Shown here: positions 8,639-16,288 of the stretch, piece by piece
Position numbering within the stretch: the first letter of the stretch is position 1
How the letters are laid out: every line of letters begins with the position of its first letter
Assembly: GCA_017560425.1 (NCBI GenBank)
Contig: JAFZEX010000008.1
Location: 1 to 35,613, forward strand
Length of the DNA: 35,613 bases
Direction: 5' to 3'
From: Alistipes sp.
GTDB taxonomy: Bacteria; Bacteroidota; Bacteroidia; Bacteroidales; Rikenellaceae
Made by a program: the position numbers and the translations under genes
The notes under the pieces: generated by a model
Told to the model about the DNA's origin: nothing
The model's input: only the letters and a program-made list of their open reading frames with translations
Database searches by the model: none

Positions 8639-9394
8639 TTATATCATTATAAATTGATCAGCATCGGCGCTAACATTAAACTTATCTCTAAATGCATTAA
8701 GCTTATCTATATCAACTTCTACATTAGCTACACACTCATCACCACTACACTCCACGATACACCTACCATAGTAGTCGATGGCAGCTGAGTCACCTGAGTA
8801 GCTTAGCGTTGGTTCGTCACCCGTGCGATTGACACCAATGACATAGGCTTGGTTCTCGATGGCACGTGCCTTGAGCAGCGTCTGCCACACCTCACGTCGT
8901 GGCGTTGGCCATGCTGCAACATAAATTATTGCATCGTAGTCGCCACGCTGACGGCTCCACACAGGGAAGCGCAGATCGTAGCATACTGCAAGCAAATATC
9001 TAACACCTCGCCACTCAACAACTTTGCGCTCACGACCTGGTGTATAACTTTCGCTTTCGCCACCAACCGAGAACAAGTGCCACTTATCGTAATACTCCAC
9101 CTCGCCCGTAGGTTTCACAAAGTACATACGGTTACGATACTCATCATCAACCCTCACAGCACACGACCCCACAATGGCAGCGTCGAGCTTTTTTGCCATT
9201 TGTAACATCCAATCAAGCGTTCTTCCATCATCAACAGCATCGCTCGGATTGGTTGCAAAACCTGTCTGAAACATCTCGCTAAGCACCACAACATCCGCCT
9301 TAACACCCTCAAGCATCGCCTCAATATCCATAAGGTTAGCATCGATGTTAAGCCACGCTATATTGCGCTGTATTAGTGCTATGCGACTACTCAT
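8639..9394 (-). CDS. Nitrilase-family omega-amidase
   Basis: A 251-residue carbon-nitrogen hydrolase. The Glu-Lys-Cys triad of the nitrilase superfamily is complete: Glu-40 (VVLSEMFQTGF), Lys-104 (YYDKWHLF) and Cys-138 (LAVCYDLRFPVW). The CYDLRFPVW block and the SEMFQTGF block are those of the YafV/Nit2-type branch. That branch hydrolyses alpha-ketoglutaramate and alpha-ketosuccinamate, repairing by-products of glutamine and methionine-salvage transamination. It is a soluble cytoplasmic enzyme; length is normal. The start codon is 1 bp past the methyltransferase stop, and its own stop is 1 bp before the TauE/SafE gene. It could act on another small amide, but the branch is clear. Confidence 0.88.
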   Translation of the reverse strand: MSSRIALIQRNIAWLNIDANLMDIEAMLEGVKADVVVLSEMFQTGFATNPSDAVDDGRTLDWMLQMAKKLDAAIVGSCAVRVDDEYRNRMYFVKPTGEVEYYDKWHLFSVGGESESYTPGRERKVVEWRGVRYLLAVCYDLRFPVWSRQRGDYDAIIYVAAWPTPRREVWQTLLKARAIENQAYVIGVNRTGDEPTLSYSGDSAAIDYYGRCIVECSGDECVANVEVDIDKLNAFRDKFNVSADADQFIMI

Positions 9395-9395
9395 A

Positions 9396-10154
9396 TCATT
9401 TTGTTGCTACGTAAAACAAATCAAAACACTCGTTATCAACATCTTGAATGCGATAATCTTCCATCGTTATCGCATCAGTTAGTTGCGAGTTATCTGAATA
9501 TAACTTTCTACGATTTATGCGATTAAGCACATCGTATGGAAGTTGCAACACAAAACGAGGCAACCACCACTGCATCTTCAAAATATCGAAGCGCATGATG
9601 CGATTTACCGACTCTCGGTTTTTCTCGTAGTATACCCACACACGCTCATTACCACCCACACCCATGCACTTTACAGAACTAAAGCCCGATAACAACGACT
9701 TTAGCTCCTCGGGGCGATACTCACGCACATGCCATGGGTTGCGTGTAAGCGACATTGGTCGATTAGGCGTTGTAACGATAAACTTTCCGCCAGGCTTAAG
9801 CACACGAAGCACCTCACTCACAAACTGCTTGTCGTTACGAATATGCTCGATAACCTGGAACGACACAACGCAATCGAACGACTCATCTTCAAATGGAAGT
9901 GGCGGCACCTTAGCCTCTATATACGAGGTATTTACAGGGAGATTATCAACAGCCGACGAGCGAAATTTATCGATAGTAACAAACTCCTCGGCACTCGCTG
10001 CAATTGTGCGGATGCCATAACCCGAGCCGGTGCCTATCTCGAGCACACGACCACTCACAAGCTTAGCCGCCTCGACATATGCAAGCACCGAGCGCTGATA
10101 GACAAAGTTATCAGTGCGGTCGGTAGATACTCGTTCTGCTGTTAGATTAACCAT
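9396..10154 (-). CDS. Class I SAM-dependent methyltransferase
   Basis: A 252-residue methyltransferase of the Methyltransf_11 type. Motif I is VLEIGTGSGYG (about 38-47). The acidic residue that binds the SAM ribose is in the following strand (EEFVTIDK). The post-motif is FDCVVSFQVIEHIRNDKQFVSE and the later loop is LRVLKPGGKFIVTTPNRPMS. There is no substrate-binding domain that I recognise. The C-terminal third is variable and basic, with an Arg/Trp-rich stretch (MQWWLPRFV). Members of this broad class methylate small molecules, quinones, glycans or lipids. It sits 4 bp after the S1-domain protein and 1 bp before the omega-amidase. Confidence 0.88.
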   Translation of the reverse strand: MVNLTAERVSTDRTDNFVYQRSVLAYVEAAKLVSGRVLEIGTGSGYGIRTIAASAEEFVTIDKFRSSAVDNLPVNTSYIEAKVPPLPFEDESFDCVVSFQVIEHIRNDKQFVSEVLRVLKPGGKFIVTTPNRPMSLTRNPWHVREYRPEELKSLLSGFSSVKCMGVGGNERVWVYYEKNRESVNRIMRFDILKMQWWLPRFVLQLPYDVLNRINRRKLYSDNSQLTDAITMEDYRIQDVDNECFDLFYVATK

Positions 10155-10158
10155 TACA

Positions 10159-10995
10159 TTATTTCTTTAGTCGTATTCCGCTCTCTGTCTGCTCGATACG
10201 TCCCTGCTTGAGCAGCATACCCAACGCACGCTTAAAGACCTTCTTGCTCATTGACGTAACACGAGCTACCTCCTGAGGGTCGCTATGATCATTTACACCA
10301 AGCACACCTCCATGCTCCTTAAGAAGCGTCTCGAGGCGCACCACCGAAGTCTCAACCTCGGCAAGACCTGTCTGCTGAAGGCTAAGGTCGATACGCATAT
10401 CCTCGGTAATCTTGCGCACCCAGCCACGATACTTATCACCAACACGCACGGGGCGGAACAACTGATTCTTGTAGAGCATACCCCAATGGCGGTTATCGAT
10501 TACTGCACGATAGCCGATAGGAGTCTCGAAGGCAACGAGAATATCTACCTCGTCACCAACAGATACGGTTAGGGGATCCTCGTTTGTGATAAATGGCTTT
10601 ATCTTGTTGGTTGCCACACATCTACCTGTACGCTCGTCGATGTACATATAGACCACCGTGAGCTGACCAGCAACCACAGCACCCTGCTGATTACGGTTAG
10701 GCAAGAAGAGATGCTTACCCGAGAGTCCCCAATCGAGAAATGCACCGTGAATACTCTTATCAACAACCTTCAAGGCTGCAACATGACCAGCGGTGATTAG
10801 TGGGGTCTCGGTAGATGCAACAAGTCTATCTTCAGAGTCGTGATATACAAATACTCGCACCTCGTCACCCTCCTTCATATCGAGTCGTGTGAAGCGGTTT
10901 GGGAGCAACACCTCATTCTGTTCTTCGTCGGTGAGATATACACCATAGTCCGATATTCGCCCTACCTTGAGGGTCTGTATTTCGCCTGTTCTCAT
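10159..10995 (-). CDS. cvfB: S1-domain RNA-binding protein, CvfB/YitL family
   Basis: A 278-residue protein from the ATG at 10995. A TTG 36 bp upstream overlaps the predicted promoter and can be set aside. Two S1-like OB folds are seen early (GRISDYGVYLTDEEQNEVLL and DKSIHGAFLDWGLSGKHLFL), then a third S1-like part (about 150-210: AVIDNRHWGMLYKNQLF ... GWVRKI). A winged-helix C-terminus follows (about 215-278: MSKKVFKRALGMLLKQGRI). This domain order is that of CvfB (conserved virulence factor B), an RNA-binding protein that affects virulence-gene expression in Staphylococcus. Its role in Bacteroidota is unknown. It is the first gene of the run that ends with uvrA and has a plausible promoter just upstream. 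Confidence 0.85.
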   Translation of the reverse strand: MRTGEIQTLKVGRISDYGVYLTDEEQNEVLLPNRFTRLDMKEGDEVRVFVYHDSEDRLVASTETPLITAGHVAALKVVDKSIHGAFLDWGLSGKHLFLPNRNQQGAVVAGQLTVVYMYIDERTGRCVATNKIKPFITNEDPLTVSVGDEVDILVAFETPIGYRAVIDNRHWGMLYKNQLFRPVRVGDKYRGWVRKITEDMRIDLSLQQTGLAEVETSVVRLETLLKEHGGVLGVNDHSDPQEVARVTSMSKKVFKRALGMLLKQGRIEQTESGIRLKK

Positions 10996-11019
10996 AATAT
11001 CGTTAAAATTATTAATGGC

Positions 11020-11051
11020 GCAAGATAGCAAAAAAAAGTGAATGACACAAA
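11020..11051 (-). promoter_or_regulatory. Probable promoter of cvfB operon
   Basis: Minus strand: TTTG at 11048-11051, 20 bp, then TATCTTGC at 11020-11027, a near match to TAnnTTTG. The -33 element lies inside the loop of the upstream operon's terminator, so the two signals are interleaved. Leader about 20 nt. Confidence 0.45.
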
Positions 11052-11067
11052 TTGCGCATTCACTTTT
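11034..11067 (-). terminator. Intrinsic terminator of the GntR/ABC operon
   Basis: An 11-bp perfect stem (AAAAGTGAATG / CATTCACTTTT) with a 12-nt loop and a seven-T run on the minus strand, 27 bp past the gntR stop codon. Confidence 0.85.
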
Positions 11068-11093
11068 AACTATTTAGTAATAGTTAGAGCCTA

Positions 11094-11438
11094 TTATTTC
11101 GTACTCTTAACCTCGATCGCAAGACCCAAAAGATTGAGGCGCTCACTGAGTTTTGGTAGTTCCTCATCAAGGAATTTGCGTCGCTCAATCTCGCGAATAT
11201 GTTCCTTGGCACCCTCTGCTACAAAGAAGCCGATGCCTCGACGGTTGAAGATAATGCCGTCGCCATCAAGACGCTCGTAGCTGCGCATAACAGTATTAGG
11301 GTTTACGCCCACCTCCTGAGCAAGCTCTCGCACCGACACTATGCGGCTACCCTCGGGCCACTCGTCCGAGAGTATTCGCATGGCTATCAGCTCATATATC
11401 TGTCGCCAAATAGGCTTATCATCTGAAAACTGCATCAT
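11094..11438 (-). CDS. GntR-family repressor, YtrA subfamily
   Basis: A 114-residue transcription factor. A GntR winged helix fills residues 5-75: PIWRQIYELIAMRIL, then the recognition region SVRELAQEVGVNPNTVMRSYERLDGDGII and the beta-wing FNRRGIGFFVAEG. Only a short helical tail of about 40 residues follows. That short C-terminus defines the YtrA subfamily, whose members normally control the adjacent ABC transporter genes. Here it is the last gene of the ABC operon, 3 bp after the second permease. The perfect inverted repeat at 13694-13715, on the operon's promoter, begins GT and ends AC as GntR operators do and is the likely binding site. In Bacillus the YtrA regulon responds to cell-wall-active compounds; the effector here is unknown. 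Confidence 0.92.
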   Translation of the reverse strand: MMQFSDDKPIWRQIYELIAMRILSDEWPEGSRIVSVRELAQEVGVNPNTVMRSYERLDGDGIIFNRRGIGFFVAEGAKEHIREIERRKFLDEELPKLSERLNLLGLAIEVKSTK

Positions 11439-11441
11439 AAC

Positions 11442-12098
11442 TTAACTCTTTATTTGGTAGTTGCGCAAAATGAAGTAACCGCCAATCCACGCCACAAAGA
11501 TAAGTAAAATATTTCCAATAAGTTTCGCACTCTCACGCCACTCCACAGCAATATACTTATTAATCAAAAGCTGCACCACCATAGCCAATAGTAGAGCTAC
11601 GAGGTAGGTAAGAAATATTCGCTTCTTGCCCACAAGGTTTACAATGAGCAACACGCCATGTGTGGCAAGAATACCCATGTATGTTCGGGCATTATTAAAG
11701 AACACATCGAATGTCCAGGCAAACTCTGGCATAGGAGGATAGATGGCCTTAGCAATAGCCAACGCAGGAAAGTAGCATACCGCAACCAAGACAAAAGCCA
11801 CAATAACCGAGTTAAGCAGGATAAAGGCATAATTAACCGCCGTTGATATAGGCAATGTGTTTGCCATAACAAAGCTATGGCGAGCCCTAAACCCCACGGT
11901 TGAAACATGCAAAATAACAGCCATCGACACCAATATCATCGTTACATATAGCCCTGCCACTACCACCGAACTCTTCGACAAATAGACATACAAAAGCGGA
12001 ATGCCGAAGATTGCAAGCATAAGCGAAATATAGGTATTCTTATGCTCAACATAGTGCTTCTTAAAGAGCTGAAGTAGCTGGTTTATATAATCTCTCAT
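11442..12098 (-). CDS. ABC exporter membrane subunit 2
   Basis: A 218-residue membrane protein with about six hydrophobic helices and a basic N-terminus (MRDYINQLLQLFKKHY). The ATG at 12098 is preferred; a GTG at 12107 would overlap the upstream gene by 7 bp. No family signature is visible in the loops, but position between an ABC ATPase/permease pair and a YtrA-type regulator makes it a transporter subunit. The two permease genes share a general layout (N-terminal amphipathic helix, a Gly-Ile-Pro-Leu-Leu motif in the first membrane helix: FGIPLLYVYLS here and VGIPLLFGVLS in the partner), so they are probably ancient duplicates forming a heterodimer. Substrate unknown. Confidence 0.72.
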   Translation of the reverse strand: MRDYINQLLQLFKKHYVEHKNTYISLMLAIFGIPLLYVYLSKSSVVVAGLYVTMILVSMAVILHVSTVGFRARHSFVMANTLPISTAVNYAFILLNSVIVAFVLVAVCYFPALAIAKAIYPPMPEFAWTFDVFFNNARTYMGILATHGVLLIVNLVGKKRIFLTYLVALLLAMVVQLLINKYIAVEWRESAKLIGNILLIFVAWIGGYFILRNYQIKS

Positions 12099-12100
12099 AA

Positions 12101-12829
12101 CTACCACTTCATTTGACGTTTACGTAATGCCACATAAGACAAAATATAGAAGAGTATTGGCATTAAGCTATAGATAACTTTTGCACAGAGCTCAATCTTA
12201 TCAGAATCGACATACAAGAAGAAATACTGCTTATTAAACTCTGGGTCATAAAATAGCGTATTCTCTAGAATATTTCCCAGCATCACACAGAATACTATAA
12301 AACCAATAAAAGCTAAGAGATAAGCTACAAAGAGCCTACGTCGAGCAAGAAGGTTAATTAGTAAACAACATGACGACATCAGCATAATTGACAAATAGAA
12401 TGGATAGTCGAAGTAATAATCCCTCAAAAGCGAGCCTATAATCTGAGCCAGCGAATAGTCACCATAATAAAACGGAGTACCGAGCGTAAGCGCCAACACA
12501 CCCGTAACCATCGACATAAGTGGGAAGAACAGGGCAGAGTTAAGCACCATAAATACTATGCGCTCCTCGTTCGACACAGGAATGGTAACCTCCATTGTCT
12601 TTCTGCCTCGCTCACGAAGTGCTGTTGTAGCAAATAGCGCCGAGCCAAATGCCGTAAAGACATAGAATGCCACAACAGAATCCCTCACGGCATGATAATC
12701 GCGTGAAAGCACACCGAAAAGAAGTGGTATACCCACCATCATCAAGAGTGTCGTAAATACAAATCTACTATTTGAAACGTAGTAATAGCGAGTATACTGC
12801 GCCAATCTACTTAACGAAAAGCTTCTCAT
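12101..12829 (-). CDS. ABC exporter membrane subunit 1
   Basis: A 242-residue polytopic protein with about six membrane helices. The Val-Gly-Ile-Pro-Leu-Leu-Phe motif of helix 1 recurs in the next gene. A cytoplasmic loop near residue 70-85 is rich in Arg (LRERGRKTMEVTIPVSNEER), the position where ABC-2-type permeases contact the ATPase. The paired gene has the parallel loop (FRARHSFVMANTLPISTAV). It begins 2 bp after the ATPase stop, so translation is probably coupled. Likely half of a heterodimeric ABC-2 exporter of unknown cargo. Confidence 0.75.
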   Translation of the reverse strand: MRSFSLSRLAQYTRYYYVSNSRFVFTTLLMMVGIPLLFGVLSRDYHAVRDSVVAFYVFTAFGSALFATTALRERGRKTMEVTIPVSNEERIVFMVLNSALFFPLMSMVTGVLALTLGTPFYYGDYSLAQIIGSLLRDYYFDYPFYLSIMLMSSCCLLINLLARRRLFVAYLLAFIGFIVFCVMLGNILENTLFYDPEFNKQYFFLYVDSDKIELCAKVIYSLMPILFYILSYVALRKRQMKW

Positions 12830-12831
12830 AA

Positions 12832-13662
12832 CTATTTCGCATTAAATATTGCAGCAATAGCATTGCGATTTGCCGTTGTTGCGTTAAACAAAAGCTCGAT
12901 ACTTAGCACCGAATCCTCGTCATACTCATTGAGCATAACAGCCATATCGCCCTGCAACGTACGCTCCGAGTAAATCACCTTATCATCCTCCGTTGCCTTG
13001 CCAAACTTCAGGCGACGAGATATCTCGGCAGTAGTTGCATTAAGCGCCACACCCTGCTCGTCGAGCACCACGATGTTATCCAACAACTGCTCAATATCGG
13101 CAACCTGGTGTGTAGAGATTACCACCATGCGACTATCATCAACATAGCCAGCAAGCAGACGACGAAAGACACTCTTTGACGGAATATCAAGACCATTTGT
13201 TGGCTCATCTAAAAGTAGAGTTTGAACATTGCAAGCAAGTGCAAATGAGATATATGCCTTCTTGCGCTGACCCATCGACATCGAGTGAAGTTTCTCGTTA
13301 GGATTAACATGAAACTCCTCGCAGTAGTGGCGCATCTGCCCCATATCGAAGCGAGGATAGAATGGCGATGTCACTCGAGCAAACATCTCTAATGAAATAT
13401 TTGGAAGATCAAACTCCTCAGGAATAATCATCAACTCCTTAAAAGTATCAACATCACGCTTCATCGGATCAACGCCATCAACACGCACTTCACCCTGTTG
13501 TGGTCGCATGATGCCACACATGAGCTTAAGGAGTGTAGTTTTACCAATACCATTACAGCCCAACAAGCCGTGAATATGACCTCTCTCGAGATTGAGTGAA
13601 ATGTTAGATAACACAGGCCTTGCCGATGTATATCCGAATGATAACTTGTTTGTTGTAATCAT
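12832..13662 (-). CDS. ABC transporter ATP-binding protein
   Basis: A 276-residue ATPase. Walker A GCNGIGKT (35-42). The Q-loop region is followed by the signature block HSMSMGQRKKAYISFAL, a variant in which SMGQ replaces the usual LSGGQ, common in YtrB/CcmA-like exporters. Walker B and D-loop read TLLLDEPTNGLD, and the H-loop is VVISTHQ. A C-terminal tail of about 70 residues follows, of the type that modulates bacitracin- and YtrB-type exporters. It heads the operon ATPase-permease-permease-GntR, with a promoter and operator directly upstream. The set resembles YtrBCD-type cell-envelope-stress exporters; the cargo is not inferable. Confidence 0.92.
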   Translation of the reverse strand: MITTNKLSFGYTSARPVLSNISLNLERGHIHGLLGCNGIGKTTLLKLMCGIMRPQQGEVRVDGVDPMKRDVDTFKELMIIPEEFDLPNISLEMFARVTSPFYPRFDMGQMRHYCEEFHVNPNEKLHSMSMGQRKKAYISFALACNVQTLLLDEPTNGLDIPSKSVFRRLLAGYVDDSRMVVISTHQVADIEQLLDNIVVLDEQGVALNATTAEISRRLKFGKATEDDKVIYSERTLQGDMAVMLNEYDEDSVLSIELLFNATTANRNAIAAIFNAK

Positions 13663-13693
13663 AATAGATAGTGGTTTTAGTTGTTTCTATTTG

Positions 13694-13715
13694 GTGTATT
13701 AGTTTAGTAATACAC
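13694..13715. promoter_or_regulatory. Inverted repeat, likely GntR operator
   Basis: Perfect inverted repeat GTGTATTA, 6 bp, TAATACAC, 31 bp upstream of the ATPase start. It overlaps the predicted transcription start of the minus-strand promoter (-7 box at 13718-13725). The GT...AC ends match GntR-family half sites. The product of the fourth gene in the operon is the obvious ligand. Confidence 0.75.
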
Positions 13716-13717
13716 TG

Positions 13718-13748
13718 CAAAGGTAGCGAATATTTCTATTCCTCCAAA
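13718..13748 (-). promoter_or_regulatory. Promoter of the GntR-controlled ABC operon
   Basis: Minus strand: TTTG (13745-13748), 19 bp, TACCTTTG (13718-13725), a complete match to the Bacteroidota consensus. Predicted start near 13711, inside the operator; leader about 50 nt. Confidence 0.75.
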
Positions 13749-13782
13749 TTTTTGGCTCAATATTTTCAAAAATAATTTCACA

Positions 13783-13815
13783 TTGCACGATATATCCAAA
13801 AAATCATTATCTTTG
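13783..13815 (+). promoter_or_regulatory. Promoter of uvrC
   Basis: TATCTTTG at 13808-13815 is a perfect -7 box. An upstream TTG at 13783-13785 (22-bp spacing) may be the -33 core. The box ends 4 bp before the uvrC ATG, so the transcript should have almost no leader. Confidence 0.6.
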
Positions 13816-13819
13816 TTTT

Positions 13820-15640
13820 ATGAACAACATTGTGCGTGAACATATACGTGAGCAGGTTGCAGCACTGCCCCACTCGCCAGGGGTCTACCAATTTGTCGAT
13901 GCCAACAACACTATTATATATGTAGGCAAGGCAAAGTCGCTCAAAAAGCGAGTGTCGTCATACTTTGTCGAGAGCCGTGATCACTCGGCAAAGGTACGTG
14001 TGTTGGTGCGCCAAGTTGTAGACATCAGACATATTGTAGTGGATAGCGAGCAAGATGCGCTCCTGCTTGAGAACTCACTAATTAAAAAGCTACAACCCCG
14101 ATACAATATACTATTAAAGGACGACAAGACCTACCCTTGGATTGTGCTCCGCAAAGAGGCATTTCCGCGAGTGCAGTCAACACGTGAGCTAAAGCATGAT
14201 GGCTCGGAGTATTTTGGGCCATATGGTTCGATAGCAACACAGCGCTCCATACTCGAGTTTATTCGTGACATGGTGCCGCTACGCACCTGCAAGCTCAACC
14301 TCTCAGCATCAAGCATCGCATCACATAAGCATGATAAGTGTCTTCAGTATCACTTGGGCAACTGCAATGCTCCATGCATTGGCAACGAGAGCCAGGAGCA
14401 ATACGACGAACACATTGCACGTGTGCGCTCAATACTCAAGGGTGACCTTCGCCCCGTGCGTGAGTGGCTAACCGCCGAGATGTGGCGCATGGCAGAATTG
14501 CTACGCTTTGAGGAGGCTGAGCGCTACAAGCAGAAGCAGATGTCGTTGGAGAAATACCAGGCAAAGTCGGTTATTGTAAACTCAAAGATTGTAGATACCG
14601 ACGTATTCACTCTACTTACCGAGGACGACGACATTGCCTACTGCAACTTCCTGCGTATTCAGAATGGATCTATTACGGCAGTGCAGACCGTAAGGCTCAC
14701 AACGGGCATTGATTCCACGCCCGAGGACATGCTTGCGCAGGCCATCGAGCATATTACACAATCGCTCAATATCACACTCGCAAAGGAGCTAATAACCAAC
14801 CATATACCATCATCACTACCAATATTCGACGGCAAGGTTATTACTATTCCCAAGCGTGGTGACAAACAGAGCCTCATAGAGTTCTCGTTGCGCAGTGCAC
14901 GAATATACCGTGCCGAGCGACTCAAAAACCTCGAGATAAAGAATCCCGAGCGCCACACCGACAGACTCATGGAGGCTATGCGTCGAGAGCTACACCTCGA
15001 GAAGCAACCACGACACATCGAGTGTTTTGACAACTCAAACCTTCAGGGCACAAACCCCGTTGCCTCGTGCGTAGTTTTTCGTGACGGCAAGCCCTCGAAA
15101 AAGGAGTATCGCCACTTCAATATCAAGACCGTGGAGGGCCCCGACGACTTTGCATCGATGCGTGAGATTATCTATCGTCGATATTCTCGCCTGATTAGCG
15201 AGGGTAGCGAGCTTCCCGACCTCATAATTGTTGATGGCGGCAAGGGACAGCTATCGAGCGCCTACGCCATACTTAAGGAGCTTGGCATCGAGAAACAAGT
15301 ACCTATTGTAGGTCTTGCAAAACGCATTGAGGAGATATTCTATCCCAATGACCCAATGCCCTACTACCTAAGTCGTACGGGCGAGCCACTTAAAGTAGTG
15401 TGTCATATTCGTGACGAGGCTCACCGCTTCGGCATCACATTCCATAGACAGAAGCGAAGCATCAACTTCATCAACAGCGAACTTGAACAAATCAAGGGCA
15501 TTGGCAAGCAGACCATATCGACGCTACTGCGCCACTTCAAAACCGTATCGGCAATTCGCAAAGCATCGATCGAGGAGTTGGCAAATATCATTGGTCAAGC
15601 CAAAGCAAAGAGTGTTTACGACTACTTTAACACAAAATAA
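13820..15640 (+). CDS. uvrC: UvrABC system protein C
   Basis: Dual-incision endonuclease of nucleotide excision repair, acting on the UvrB-DNA complex. Length 606, normal. Domains in order: GIY-YIG nuclease (about 14-95: PGVYQF, IIYVGKAKSLKKRVSSYF); Cys-containing linker (CKLNL, CLQYHLGNCNAPC); UVR domain that binds UvrB (about 205-240, RFEEAERYKQKQ); RNase H-like endonuclease (about 375-530: IECFDNSN, LIIVDGGKGQL, where the Asp residues are catalytic); and helix-hairpin-helix C-terminus (IKGIGKQTISTLLRHF). The ATG at 13820 gives the family N-terminus, but the promoter lies so close that a GTG at 13832 (codon 5) is also possible. It is convergent with rubrerythrin. Confidence 0.98.
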   Translation: MNNIVREHIREQVAALPHSPGVYQFVDANNTIIYVGKAKSLKKRVSSYFVESRDHSAKVRVLVRQVVDIRHIVVDSEQDALLLENSLIKKLQPRYNILLKDDKTYPWIVLRKEAFPRVQSTRELKHDGSEYFGPYGSIATQRSILEFIRDMVPLRTCKLNLSASSIASHKHDKCLQYHLGNCNAPCIGNESQEQYDEHIARVRSILKGDLRPVREWLTAEMWRMAELLRFEEAERYKQKQMSLEKYQAKSVIVNSKIVDTDVFTLLTEDDDIAYCNFLRIQNGSITAVQTVRLTTGIDSTPEDMLAQAIEHITQSLNITLAKELITNHIPSSLPIFDGKVITIPKRGDKQSLIEFSLRSARIYRAERLKNLEIKNPERHTDRLMEAMRRELHLEKQPRHIECFDNSNLQGTNPVASCVVFRDGKPSKKEYRHFNIKTVEGPDDFASMREIIYRRYSRLISEGSELPDLIIVDGGKGQLSSAYAILKELGIEKQVPIVGLAKRIEEIFYPNDPMPYYLSRTGEPLKVVCHIRDEAHRFGITFHRQKRSINFINSELEQIKGIGKQTISTLLRHFKTVSAIRKASIEELANIIGQAKAKSVYDYFNTK

Positions 15641-15663
15641 GGAGGGCGCACCCTCCTTATTTT
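15634..15663. terminator. Bidirectional terminator shared by uvrC and rubrerythrin
   Basis: A perfect 13-bp stem (AAAATAAGGAGGG / CCCTCCTTATTTT) with a CGCA loop. The uvrC stop codon (15638-15640) lies in one arm and the rubrerythrin stop (15662-15664) overlaps the other. A/T-rich ends give both strands a U-rich tail. Confidence 0.85.
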
Positions 15664-16243
15664 AGTAGTTATCAGCCATAGGCTCGAAGAAGCGTTGCTC
15701 ATGTTCGCACGATGGACAGATCTTTGGTGCCATCTTCGCCTTGACGATATAGCCACAGTTGCGACACTGCCACACAATCTCACCCTCACGACGAAAGAAA
15801 TCGCCATCAGTTAAACGACTGAGCAGCTTGAGATAACGTCGCTCGTGCTCCTTCTCAACTTCAGCCACATGTCGGAATGTTAGCGCAACCTTCTGAAAGC
15901 CCTCGGCGAGAGCCACCTCTGCAAATGAAGCATACAATATCTCCCACTCCTCATGCTCACCATCGGCAGCTGCCACAAGATTTTGCGCCGTCGTGCCAAT
16001 AATTCCCGCTGGATATGAGGCATTATGAATTGTTGCCATGCCTCCCTCAAGATACTTAAAGAAGCGCTTGGCATGCTCCTTCTCCTGGTCGGCTGTCATG
16101 GCAAATACTGCAGCTATCTGCTCGTAGCCATCCTTCTTGGCTTGCGATGCAAAGTAATCGTAGCGATTACGCGCCTGGCTCTCGCCAGCAAAGGCTTTCA
16201 ACAAATTCTCCTCGGTAAGAGTTCCTTTAAGTGTATTTTTCAT
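15662..16243 (-). CDS. rbr: Rubrerythrin
   Basis: Non-haem diiron peroxidase that reduces hydrogen peroxide in anaerobes, in the cytoplasm. 193 residues from the ATG at 16243; the 18 codons upstream (Arg/Lys-rich) do not fit the family. The four-helix ferritin-like part has the iron ligands in LKAFAGESQARNRYDYF, DQEKEHAKRFFKYL, FAEVALAEGFQ and AEVEKEHERRYLKLL. The C-terminal rubredoxin-like domain has the four-Cys iron site, CRNCGY and CPSCEHEQRFFE. Both metal sites look complete. It is divergent from ettA across 132 bp holding a perfect 19-bp palindrome. I could not find a strong -7 box for it; a peroxide-responsive regulator such as PerR would be the expected control. Confidence 0.96.
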   Translation of the reverse strand: MKNTLKGTLTEENLLKAFAGESQARNRYDYFASQAKKDGYEQIAAVFAMTADQEKEHAKRFFKYLEGGMATIHNASYPAGIIGTTAQNLVAAADGEHEEWEILYASFAEVALAEGFQKVALTFRHVAEVEKEHERRYLKLLSRLTDGDFFRREGEIVWQCRNCGYIVKAKMAPKICPSCEHEQRFFEPMADNY

Positions 16244-16288
16244 GGTTTTATAGGTTTTAAGTCTACGTTTACGCTTACAAATTGCGCA

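Noticed and set aside
12098-12110. GTG start at 12107 or a frameshift joining the two permease genes
   Set aside because: Both frames are intact with normal stop and start codons, and both proteins have full membrane topology; the ATG at 12098 fits.
13663-13819. Divergent gene switch as a replication origin
   Set aside because: The gap is only 157 bp, no DnaA-box cluster (TTATCCACA or its complement) is seen, and dnaA/dnaN are absent. The promoters and operator explain the region.
16244-16288. Promoter of rubrerythrin
   Set aside because: Only TAAACGTA and similar weak matches are present, so I did not annotate a box even though one must exist.
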